Assembly: GCA_024278415.1 (NCBI GenBank)
Contig: JAJRTI010000236.1
Span: 1-10,338, forward strand
Origin: Planctomycetota bacterium
GTDB taxonomy: Bacteria > Planctomycetota > Brocadiia > JAJRTI01
Direction of reading: 5' to 3'
DNA length: 10,338 nt
Positions 1 through 7,200 of the stretch are shown piece after piece (position 1 is the stretch's first letter; each line of letters starts with the position of its first letter). The notes under the pieces are model-generated. The model searched no databases, was not told the DNA's origin, and was given only the letters and a program-made list of their open reading frames with translations. The position numbers and the translations under genes were made by a program.

Positions 1-66
1 CAGGGTTGCGAGCTTCGCTCGCGAACCCTGGGCTGATATCCGGAATCCCGTTGGGATTCAGATACC
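1..66. repeat. Double-hairpin palindromic repeat at window edge
   Basis: Two adjacent hairpins are visible. The first (1-30) pairs 1-13 with 17-30 around a TTC loop, 13 pairs with one bulged G at 23. The second (37-64) pairs GAATCCC with GGGATTC around GTT (43-59) and extends through TATC/GATA across a small internal loop. The pair looks like an interspersed non-coding palindrome, but it is cut by the window edge and its full length is unknown. It lies directly against a PIN-domain ORF that lacks its normal N-terminus. The reading frame of that ORF stays open through the whole repeat to base 2. Confidence 0.6.
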
Positions 67-79
67 CCAACACGCGGCG

Positions 80-505
80 TTGCACGGGAGCTTTGACAGT
101 ATTCCGGTACCTGGCTGTTGTACTTGGCTGAAGTGTTACGATCTGTTTACGTCAGAGCTAGTCATCGCCGAGGCGTCACTGGGCAACCCAGAAGCAGCAG
201 CTCGCAGGCTTGCCTCGCTTGATGGGATACCCGAACTCGATGTCGACGCCGAGGTGCGCGCGCTGGCGGACAAGCTCATATCAGGCGGCGTTGTTCCGCC
301 TTCTGCCGCGGTCGACTCACTGCACATTGCTGTCGCTGCGGTTCACCGCGTCGACTTCCTGCTAACTTGGAACTGCCGACACATCGACAACGCAGCGACC
401 AAGCCGATCGTACGATCGCTCTGTGCCGTGGCCGGATACGTCTGCCCTGAAATTTGCACGCCGTTGGAACTCTTGCCAGAGAGGAGTAACGATGTATCGA
501 GATGA
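80..505 (+). CDS. VapC-like PIN-domain toxin, N-terminus missing or disrupted
   Basis: This resembles a type II toxin-antitoxin ribonuclease of the PIN/VapC family. Homology to the family begins near residue 20 (YDLFTSELVIAEA) and continues through VDSLHIAVAAVH (conserved Asp), LLTWNCRHIDNA and the C-terminal ICTPLELL. Members of this subfamily normally have roughly 45 more N-terminal residues carrying the first catalytic acid in a 'YL(D/E)T' strand. Here that part is replaced by unrelated sequence from the TTG at 80. The usual fourth acidic position is Asn (TWN), as I recall for this subfamily. The frame is open back to base 2 through the palindromic repeat, so the real start may lie outside the window with the repeat inserted in frame. 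Otherwise the gene is a truncated relic. As visible, a nuclease lacking the first acid should be inactive. The family call is firm; the start and functional state are not. Confidence 0.75.
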   Translation: MHGSFDSIPVPGCCTWLKCYDLFTSELVIAEASLGNPEAAARRLASLDGIPELDVDAEVRALADKLISGGVVPPSAAVDSLHIAVAAVHRVDFLLTWNCRHIDNAATKPIVRSLCAVAGYVCPEICTPLELLPERSNDVSR

Positions 506-677
506 GATCATCCCCGAGGTTTGGCGCAATCGAGACGCCTACGCCGCACAGCACCATCACGACCTAGCTGAGATCGTCGCCGATCTGCGGGCCCGTCAAG
601 AGAGGCCAGGCGCAAAGGTCGTGGACAGGCGGAAGAAGAGGAAGGTCGCCACGGGATCTCATGCCCCAAGCCAGTAG
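492..677 (+). CDS. Small antitoxin-like partner of the PIN-domain gene
   Basis: This is a 61-residue charged protein (MYRDEIIPEVWRNRDAYAAQ...). It matches the small proteins commonly encoded just after this PIN subfamily, which have the form 'M(W/Y)xDxIVxEVRxxRxxxAxxxxxDLxxIxxxLR'. I therefore infer the cognate antitoxin; no DNA-binding motif is obvious. The ATG at 492 is chosen because GAGGAG (481-486) sits five bases upstream. Longer starts in this frame would run deep into the PIN gene. It overlaps the PIN gene by 14 bases, which suggests translational coupling. The C-terminus is very basic (DRRKKRK). If the upstream toxin is dead, this gene would be an orphan antitoxin. The family assignment rests on remembered neighbour patterns and was not searched. 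Confidence 0.7.
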   Translation: MYRDEIIPEVWRNRDAYAAQHHHDLAEIVADLRARQERPGAKVVDRRKKRKVATGSHAPSQ

Positions 678-691
678 CCAAGGAATCTCGC

Positions 692-1432
692 ATGACGCTC
701 AAGTCCGTCGACGCACTGAAGGCGCTCGCCAAGAGCAAGGGCGACGACCACGAATGGGGTCTCACCGACATCCCTCCTCTCGTCGAGGCCAGAGGCCAAG
801 TGCTGTACAGCGACAACTTTGCCAGCCTCGACAACTGGCATCACGAGGGGCGAGGCCAGCTCACGCAGCCGGAGCCGAACGTGATGCAACTCAACTGCGT
901 GGGCTCGAAGCAAGGCAGCGCCGGGTGCATGGCCTTCTGCCGCACCGACTTCCCGGACAACATCTGCATCGAGTACGACCTGCGAGTGCTCACCAGGAAC
1001 GGCCTCGTCATCACCTTCATCGCCGCGCAAGGCCGCCATGGCGAGGACATGATCACCGGCCTCCCCAAGCGCGAGGGCGTGTTCGCCGACTACATCTTCA
1101 ATCCCGGCCTGCGGTGCTATCATGTGAGCGTGAGCCGCTACAACGACAAGGGCGAACACACGGGCGTGAGCAACTGGCGCCGCAACCCCGGCATCTTCCT
1201 CATGGCGCAGCAGCGCGACCTCTGCAAAGAGCCGCTCAACTGGTATCACGTGGCTATCGTCAAGCAGGGCCCTCTCCTCCAAATGGCGGTCAACGGCGCG
1301 CTGGCCGGCGGCTTCGTTGACCCCAACGAAATCCCCGAGCCAATCCCATCCGCGGGCAAGGTGGGCTTCCGAAGCATTGGGGCCGAGGTCCTGGCTCAAA
1401 TCCGGAGCTTCAAGGTGACCGCTCTGGAATAG
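692..1432 (+). CDS. DUF1961 (YesU-like) concanavalin/galectin-fold protein
   Basis: This 246-residue protein resembles Bacillus subtilis YesU (DUF1961), whose structure is a jelly-roll of the concanavalin A-like/galectin type. Shared blocks include an N-terminal 'LYSDNFASLDNWHHEGRGQ', 'FPDNICIEYDLRVL..NGLVITFIAAQGRHGED', 'YHVSVSRYND', 'NWRRNPGIFLMAQQ', and a C-terminal 'VNGALAGGFVDP...GKVGFRSIG'. YesU lies in a rhamnogalacturonan-use operon, so carbohydrate binding or hydrolysis is plausible, but no activity is established that I can cite. No signal peptide is seen, so it is probably cytoplasmic. AAGGA (680-684) lies seven bases before the ATG. It starts 14 bases after the antitoxin-like gene and may be cotranscribed with it. 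No other polysaccharide-use gene is in the window. Its last 23 bases overlap the 3' end of the opposing flavoprotein gene. Confidence 0.85.
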   Translation: MTLKSVDALKALAKSKGDDHEWGLTDIPPLVEARGQVLYSDNFASLDNWHHEGRGQLTQPEPNVMQLNCVGSKQGSAGCMAFCRTDFPDNICIEYDLRVLTRNGLVITFIAAQGRHGEDMITGLPKREGVFADYIFNPGLRCYHVSVSRYNDKGEHTGVSNWRRNPGIFLMAQQRDLCKEPLNWYHVAIVKQGPLLQMAVNGALAGGFVDPNEIPEPIPSAGKVGFRSIGAEVLAQIRSFKVTALE

Positions 1433-2126
1433 GCGCAGCGCCCGCGACCCACCCGCGCTCCCGGTAGTACGCATAGATGTGCGGGTACTTCTCCGCCTTT
1501 GTCGAGACCATCTGCCGCAGGGCGCGGTCCACCCACCGGCCGCGCAGGAAATCCTGCACGCGATACTTGCGCTGGGTCTGCACCGCGTGGCAAAGCTTCT
1601 CCGCGAGCCGATCCGCCCGGGCCATGATGCGCTCCTCGCCCTCGAAAACCGGCTCGTCTCGGTTCACACTCTCGCCCCAGAGGTGGCCGACCATGTAACC
1701 GCCGGCGAGCCACACGCCTTGGGCCATCTGCTTGGCGATGAACTTGGCCTTGTACGGATCGCCGCTCGCACATAGGCCCACGCCATACTTGCCCTTCAGC
1801 TCGCGGCGATAGTAGAGCAAGCAGTGGCTGCGGTCGAAGAGCGCCTTCATCTGCGCGGACATGGTGAACGCGTAGTTCGGGGTCCCGATGACGATTCCGT
1901 CTGCTGCCAGCAGTCTCGGCAGAAGCTCCCTGTACCCATCGTCGATCACGCAGTCGCCAGCGCGCATGCACGCTTCGCAGCCGGTGCATGGCTTGATCTC
2001 CACGTCCGCGACCGACGCGTAGTCCGTGTGCGCGCCAAGGGACTCACACTTGGCCAAGACGCACCGCACAAGCCGCGCGGTGTTGTGCTTGGGCCGAGGG
2101 CTGCCGCTGATGCCGAAGATCTTCAT
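1410..2126 (-). CDS. Flavodoxin-fold iron-sulfur flavoprotein / FMN reductase
   Basis: This 238-residue protein belongs to the NADPH-dependent FMN reductase/flavodoxin-like superfamily. Residues 1-20 (MKIFGISGSPRPKHNTARLV) form the first strand and the FMN phosphate-binding loop. Cys47, Cys50, Cys53 and Cys59 make a compact CX2CX2CX5C cluster, the arrangement that binds [4Fe-4S] in archaeal Isf-type iron-sulfur flavoproteins. 'GTPNYAFTMSAQMKALFDR' (81-99) is the family's second flavin-contact segment. It is likely a cytoplasmic electron-transfer or redox protein; the substrate is unknown. The ATG at 2126 fits the family N-terminus. An upstream in-frame start at 2162 would add residues encoded by the phased repeat and is rejected. 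The nearest Shine-Dalgarno-like GGTGAG (2136-2141) lies at the edge of that repeat. It overlaps the convergent DUF1961 gene by 23 bases. It may be read through from cysK-thiF or from its own promoter, which I cannot identify. Confidence 0.85.
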   Translation of the reverse strand: MKIFGISGSPRPKHNTARLVRCVLAKCESLGAHTDYASVADVEIKPCTGCEACMRAGDCVIDDGYRELLPRLLAADGIVIGTPNYAFTMSAQMKALFDRSHCLLYYRRELKGKYGVGLCASGDPYKAKFIAKQMAQGVWLAGGYMVGHLWGESVNRDEPVFEGEERIMARADRLAEKLCHAVQTQRKYRVQDFLRGRWVDRALRQMVSTKAEKYPHIYAYYRERGWVAGAAPIPERSP

Positions 2127-2135
2127 CGACAGAGA

Positions 2136-2177
2136 CTCACCGCAAAGACGCAAAGGGCGCAAAGAGGTGCAAAGGAA
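2136..2177. repeat. Phased GCAAAG intergenic repeat
   Basis: Four GCAAAG cores start at 2142, 2150, 2159 and 2169, so the steps are 8, 9 and 10 bases. They are preceded by CTCACC (2136-2141). On the minus strand this reads as successive CTTTGC blocks ending in GGTGAG nine bases before the flavoprotein ATG. I recognise this as a type of short repeat seen in intergenic regions of unrelated bacteria. That is recall, not a search. It fills most of the 75-base gap between the ThiF-like stop and the flavoprotein start. Confidence 0.7.
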
Positions 2178-2201
2178 GTGACAAGTGGCGGACCACCCAA
2201 C

Positions 2202-3008
2202 TCATGCGTACAGCGCCGTGTAGTCCAGCAGCTCGGTAATCGTGGGCGATGCCCCGCACACCGCGCATGCAGGATCACGCTCGATATCGATCGTCTGCCA
2301 TGCGCCGTTGAGGCCGTCGTGTGTGAGTAGCCGGCCCACAAGCGCCTCGCCGATGCCGAGCAGCAACTTCACCGCTTCGGTGGCCTGCACGGCGCCGACG
2401 GCCCCAGCAACAGAGCCCAGCACGCCGGCCTCCTTGGGCGTGGCCAGCGATCCCCGCGGCGGCGGCTCTGGGAACGCGCATCGCAAGCACGCGCTCTCGC
2501 CGGGCACAATCGCCATGCACTGGCCCGACATGCCCAAGATGCCCGCGTGCACGAGCCGCTTCCCCGCCATGACGCAAGCGTCATTCAACAGATACTTCGT
2601 CGCAAAGTTGTCGCTCGCGTCGACCACGAGGTCGTAGGGCTCCATGAGCGCCAACACATTGTCTCGTGTCACGCGCTGCTGGATCGCATCGATGCGCACG
2701 TCGGGATTCAGCGCGCTCAACCGCTCCTTGGCCGACTCCACCTTGGGCCGCCCCAAGTCTGGCGTGGCGTGCAGAATCTGCCGCTGAAGGTTCGACAGAT
2801 CGACCGCGTCGGCATCGACAATTCCCAGCCGGCCGACCCCTACCGCGGCGAGGTAGTATGCACAAGGCGAGCCAAGCCCACCCGCGCCCACGATCAACAC
2901 ACTCGACTCGGCGAGGCGCGATTGCCCGGCCTCGCCAATCTCCCCGATGAGGAGCTGCCGGTCGTAACGTTCGCGCTGGTCTGGCCTGAGCGAAGACAAG
3001 GTCACCAC
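2202..3008 (-). CDS. E1-like adenylyltransferase, ThiF/MoeB/HesA family
   Basis: This 268-residue enzyme should adenylate the C-terminal Gly-Gly of a ThiS/MoaD-type sulfur-carrier protein. It shows the N-terminal 'RYDRQLLIGEIGEAGQ', the nucleotide loop GAGGLGSP (41-48), 'DADAVDLSNLQRQILH' (65-80), 'VDASDNFATKYLLNDAC', and zinc-binding CXXC pairs at 174-177 and 248-251. In the 'C-x-x-AGV' loop, where ThiF has its carrier-linking cysteine, this protein has Pro191 (ATPKEAGVLG). It lies just after cysK; a GTG at 3008 (or 3005) places the family N-terminus correctly, with AGAGGA about 15 bases upstream. A GTG at 3041 would give 11 extra residues and overlap cysK. The pairing recalls carrier-dependent cysteine synthesis (MoeZ-CysO-CysM in mycobacteria), but no carrier or Mec-type protease is present here. 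The family is certain, the pathway open, and moeB or thiF cannot be chosen from sequence. Confidence 0.88.
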   Translation of the reverse strand: MVTLSSLRPDQRERYDRQLLIGEIGEAGQSRLAESSVLIVGAGGLGSPCAYYLAAVGVGRLGIVDADAVDLSNLQRQILHATPDLGRPKVESAKERLSALNPDVRIDAIQQRVTRDNVLALMEPYDLVVDASDNFATKYLLNDACVMAGKRLVHAGILGMSGQCMAIVPGESACLRCAFPEPPPRGSLATPKEAGVLGSVAGAVGAVQATEAVKLLLGIGEALVGRLLTHDGLNGAWQTIDIERDPACAVCGASPTITELLDYTALYA

Positions 3009-3013
3009 ACAGT

Positions 3014-3949
3014 CTACGCGGGGTCCTCTGCAAAGAGCCACGTGCTAAGATAGCGTTCGCCCGTGTCCGGCAACACGACAACGATCAGCTTTCCCGCCCA
3101 CTCGTCGCGCTTGGCGACTTCGACTGCGGCCCATGCCGCGGCGCCGGAGGAAATGCCGCAGAGGATCCCTTCCTCCTTCGCCAATCGCCGTGCCATGGCG
3201 CCGGCGTCCGCGTCGGCCACTTTCACGACCTCATCGAGCAGCGGAGTCTCCAGCACCCCTGGCACGAAGCCCGCGCCGATGCCTTGGATCTTGTGCGGCC
3301 CGGCTTGCCCGCCGGACAAGACTGGCGAGCCAATAGGTTCGACCGCGATCGCCTTGAAGCCCGGCTTGCGCGGCTTGATGCATTGCGACACGCCGGTGAT
3401 CGTGCCGCCGGTGCCGACTCCGGCCACGATCGCATCGACTCGCCCTTCCGTGTCGCGCCAGATCTCTTCGGCGGTCGTCTCGCGATGAACTTGGGGGTTT
3501 GCCGGGTTCTCGAATTGCTGGGGCATGATCGCGCCCGGCGTGGCGTCGACGATCTCTTGCGCCTTGCGAATGGCCCCGCCCATACCCTCGCTGCCCGGCG
3601 TGAGCACCAGCTCCGCTCCGAGGATGCGCAGCAGTTGCTTGCGCTCCTCGCTCATCGTCTCCGGCATGGTGAGGATGAGCTTGTACCCGCGCACCGCACA
3701 CATCATGGCCAACCCGATGCCGGTGTTGCCGCTCGTGGGCTCCACGACCGTTCCGCCGGGCTTAAGTTGGCCCGACGCCTCCGCGGCCTCGATCATGCTC
3801 TTGCCGATACGATCCTTCACGCAGCCCATCGGGTTGAAGCTTTCAAGTTTGGCCACGACCTCCGCCTGCCCCTCCGCGGCCACCTTGTTGAGCCTCACCA
3901 ACGGAGTGTCGCCTACGAGTGTTGTAACGTCTGGTGCGATGCCAGCCAT
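3014..3949 (-). CDS. cysK: Cysteine synthase A (O-acetylserine sulfhydrylase)
   Basis: This is a PLP enzyme that makes L-cysteine from O-acetylserine and sulfide in the cytoplasm. At 311 residues it has the usual length. The PLP-binding lysine is K45 in NPMGCVKDR (usually NPxxSVKDR; Ser is Cys here). The substrate/PLP loop is TSGNTG (72-77), the phosphate-binding loop is in '[10 protein letters not shown]', and '[23 protein letters not shown]', 'GISSGAA' and '[10 protein letters not shown]' are CysK hallmarks. The last two favour CysK over CysM. The start is well supported: on the minus strand AAAGGAG (3957-3963) lies seven bases before the ATG. A sigma70-like promoter lies about 35-65 bases upstream. 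The ThiF-like gene begins right behind its stop, so the two are probably one transcriptional unit. Confidence 0.95.
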   Translation of the reverse strand: MAGIAPDVTTLVGDTPLVRLNKVAAEGQAEVVAKLESFNPMGCVKDRIGKSMIEAAEASGQLKPGGTVVEPTSGNTGIGLAMMCAVRGYKLILTMPETMSEERKQLLRILGAELVLTPGSEGMGGAIRKAQEIVDATPGAIMPQQFENPANPQVHRETTAEEIWRDTEGRVDAIVAGVGTGGTITGVSQCIKPRKPGFKAIAVEPIGSPVLSGGQAGPHKIQGIGAGFVPGVLETPLLDEVVKVADADAGAMARRLAKEEGILCGISSGAAAWAAVEVAKRDEWAGKLIVVVLPDTGERYLSTWLFAEDPA

Positions 3950-3985
3950 GACAAATCTCCTTTGTGAAGTTCCGTGATAATATGA

Positions 3986-4014
3986 AGTGTACCAAGCCGG
4001 GCGCGATGCGTCAA
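3986..4014 (-). promoter_or_regulatory. Sigma70-like promoter of cysK
   Basis: On the minus strand, TTGACG (4009-4014, 5/6 to the -35 consensus) and TACACT (3986-3991, 4/6 to the -10) are separated by exactly 17 bases. The predicted start of transcription is near 3979, leaving a leader of about 30 bases with the strong cysK Shine-Dalgarno. An AT-rich TATTAT (3977-3982) just downstream has no -35 at correct spacing. No known cys regulator site is recognisable. Confidence 0.5.
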
Positions 4015-4099
4015 CGTCCTGCGGAAGTCACGGTGGCTCACGTGCTCCTGTCTCGGAACCGGCCACGTGGACGTTATCGGCAAAACGCCCGCGCACCTG

Positions 4100-4179
4100 C
4101 GCCTGTAGTGCCCACGTCAGTGGGCCCTCTGACGCCCACGCGTCCCGGCAGAAGCTCACTGACGTGAGCACTACAGGCG
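4100..4179. repeat. REPIN/BIME-like inverted pair of GTAG-headed hairpins
   Basis: The arms 4100-4122 and 4157-4179 are inverted copies of 23 bases with one mismatch. Each arm carries TGTAGT followed immediately by a 6-base stem with a 4-base loop. The left hairpin is GCCCAC-GTCA-GTGGGC (4110-4125). The right hairpin, read on the minus strand, is GCTCAC-GTCA-GTGAGC (4154-4169). The C/T difference is matched by G/A on the other side of each stem, so pairing is kept. A GTAG tetranucleotide 5' of a hairpin, in inverted pairs, is the known layout of REP elements moved by RAYT transposases. The element lies between the two divergent promoters. Confidence 0.75.
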
Positions 4180-4212
4180 GGGCGCATGGGGAAACTCCTG
4201 AACCACCACCGA

Positions 4213-4241
4213 TTGACATCCACTCTCGCGCTTGATCTAGT
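4213..4241 (+). promoter_or_regulatory. Sigma70-like promoter of the kinase gene
   Basis: TTGACA (4213-4218, a perfect -35) is followed after 17 bases by TCTAGT (4236-4241, 4/6 to the -10). Transcription would begin near 4248, giving a leader of about 39 bases that contains GGGAG (4277-4281) five bases before the ATG at 4287. It faces away from the cysK promoter. Confidence 0.5.
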
Positions 4242-4286
4242 TGCGGCCTTGGTTCCAGGACAAACGAGCAGAATGTGGGAGACCAG

Positions 4287-7200
4287 ATGACCCGGCAGAG
4301 GCAGGTCTACACGATTGAGCATGCTCAGTCCCTCTGGGGGGGCGCGGTGTCGCCCGACGCGCCGGCGAGCCTGTCGATCAAAGGAGCGGCCCGGGCCTCA
4401 GACCCCAATGCAGCGACGCGGTTGCTGCTTCGCAAGCGCCGCGTCGCGGAAGCCGATGCCAAGGAGGTGGGAGGCGACAAGCACGACTTCGAATTGCTCC
4501 AGATCCTCGGCAAGGGCGGCATGGGCGTGGTGTACTCTGCGCGGCAGGCGTCGCTCGACCGCAACGTCGCCATCAAGATGATCCGGGCGGAGTCGGCCCG
4601 AAAGCCTGTCGCGAAGAACAAGTTCATGGCCGAAGCCTTGGTCACGGGAGAGCTGGACCATCCGAACATCGTGCCCATCTACGACCTCGGCGGCACCAAG
4701 GACGGTTTGTTGTTCTACGCGATGAAGGAGGTGCGGGGAACCTCGTGGGACAAAACCATCCGCGACAAGACGGAAGCCGAGAACCTCGAAACCCTGCTCA
4801 GAGTCTGCGACGCGGTCGCGTTCGCCCACGACAAAGGTGTGATTCACCGCGACCTCAAGCCGGAGAACGTGATGGTGGGCGACTACGGGGAAGTGCTGGT
4901 CATGGATTGGGGGCTGGCTGCCAGCACGACCGCGGGAGTCACCAACGTGAAGGCGCCGGAACTGACGGACGCTTCGGGCCGCGCGGGCACACCGGCCTAT
5001 ATGGCGCCCGAAATGGCGCTCTGTGAGATCGACAAGATTGGGCCGGCGAGCGACGTCTACTTGCTCGGAGGCATCCTCTACGAGATCGCCACAGGCTTGC
5101 GTCCCCACGCCGGCAAGACCGCGTTCAGCTGCCTCTGTCGCGCCATGGCCAACGACATCCAACCCACGGACAAGAAGGGGGAGTTGGTCGCGATCGCTCT
5201 CAAGGCCATGGCCACGGCCCCCCAAGCGCGCTACGCCAACGTCAAAGAATTGCAGGCCGCGGTGCGGGACTACGGACAGCACGCGGAGAGTCTGACCCTG
5301 TCCGCGGCGGCCGCGAACCGCCTTGAAGGCATCCATCGCATACGGGAAGGGGAACAGTACCGCGAGTGCACAGAAGTCATTGCCGGGTTCCAACAGGCGC
5401 TCGAATTGTGGCCCGGCAACGCCAACGCAGTTCGCGGGCTGCGCCAGGTGCGCGAAACGTTGGCACAGCTCGCCATCCGGAGAGGCGACTTGGCGCTGGC
5501 GCAGTCGGAACTCTCCGCGATCGAGGCCGACCGCAAGCACTTGGCCGTGGGCAAGAAGCGGCTGCCAGAACCGAGCCAACTTGCGGAACGGGTCGCGGCG
5601 GCGGTCTCCCAGACCCGGCGCAAGGAAGCCATCGCCCGCGTGAGCCGCTGGGGCGCGGTCGCGGCGGGCGTGCTTGTGGTCTTCGTGGTCATGATCGCCT
5701 ACTTAACGACCAAGGTCCAGCGCGACCGCGCGGTCGAGGCGGAGCAACTGGCCAACGACCAGCGTGACAAAGCGCTGAAGGCCCAAGCTGACCTGGAGCA
5801 GGCGCAGGCCAAGATCGTGGCCGAACGCGACAAGGCTCTGGCTGCCGAGAAGGCCGCGCGCCTCGCGCAAGCCCAAGAAGCCGAACAACGGAAAATGGCC
5901 GAGAGCGCCCTGACGAGGATGCGTACGGCACAGGCGGCAGAACAGGCCGCAAAGCAAGAGACGGCGAAGGTGAAGGTGATCGCAGGCAAGGACAAGCTCC
6001 AGCTCTCGAGCGAGAAGGAATGGGAGGAATACGCCAACAAGATCCTCCTCGCCCAAGCCTCCGGCGTGACCGCCGACATGGGGAACATGGCGCGGTATCT
6101 GAACGACTGCCCTGCGCGCTTCCGCGGGTGGGAATGGGGCCGTCTGAGGTACCTGCTCACCCTCACCAAACCAGCCGCGTCAGCCTCCGGCACACAAGTG
6201 GCCGCCATCGACTGTAGCCTCGATGGCCAGCGTATCGCAGCCAGGTGCTACGACGGCACAGTCAAAGTGTGGAGCTTGGGGGACGCCGGGCCCGAATTGA
6301 TATACGATATCGCCGCGCACAAGGGCAACCAGGGCATCGCCCTGAATCCCGACAGCGTGGCATTCAGCCCGGATGGCAAGCTCCTGGCCTCCGCGGGGGG
6401 ACTTGACCAGACGCTGAAGATCTGGGACATGGCGACCGGCGAGGAGCGCCTGTCCATCGACACGGGCAAATACTTCGTGGTATCCGCAGCGTTCAGCCCC
6501 GATGGCAAGCGGGTCGTGTCGGCGAGCGCGAACAAGACCGAGCAGGTCAACGTCTGGGACGTCGATACGGGCGAACAGCTCCTCGCCATGGGCAAGCAGG
6601 AACCTCGGCGAACCGTCTGGTTCGCGTCCGCAACGTACAGTCCAGACGGCCGCAGAATCGCCGCCGGCTGCACAGACCACAACGTGTATGTATGGGACGC
6701 TCAGTCGGGGCGACAGTCTGCCGTGTTGCGAGGCCATCGAGACTGCGTGGAGGGCGTGGCCTTCCACCCCTCAGGCGGCCTGCTCGCGTCGTTTGCACGC
6801 GCCAACACCATCAAAGTTTGGAACCTCTCACAGGGCCGGGTCGTGGCCAACCTCACCGGATACGCTGGCCAGATCACCCATGTCGCGTTCAACAGGAGCG
6901 GCGCAAGGTTGGTCTCCGCCAGTGAGGACCGCACCGTGAGGCTCTGGACCACCGCAGGGTGGAGGCAGATCAAGACCTTCAAAGGCCACACAGACGCGGC
7001 CACCTCGGTCGCGTTCCTGCCCAACGACGGCGCCTTCGCCTCCGGCGGAAAGGACGGCACGGTAAGATTCTGGAGCATGTCGGCCGCCAAGGACACCACC
7101 GTTCTGAAGGGCCATAGCAAATGGGTCTTTGGTGTCGCTTTCGACCCCAGGGGCAAGCAGGTGGCCACCGCCAGCGAGGACAAGACCGTGCGCATCTGGG

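Noticed and set aside
659..1474. Long minus-strand ORF opposite the DUF1961 gene
   Set aside because: Its translation is Ala/Val/His/Arg-rich with no motifs. It is the shadow of a clearly recognised gene in GC-rich DNA.
4063..4070. CCACGTGG palindrome in the divergent control region
   Set aside because: It is a single 8-base palindrome with no second copy and no known regulator that I can assign to it.
4398..5579. 393-codon minus-strand ORF inside the kinase gene
   Set aside because: It is antisense to the conserved kinase domain, with composition typical of shadow frames and no recognisable domain.
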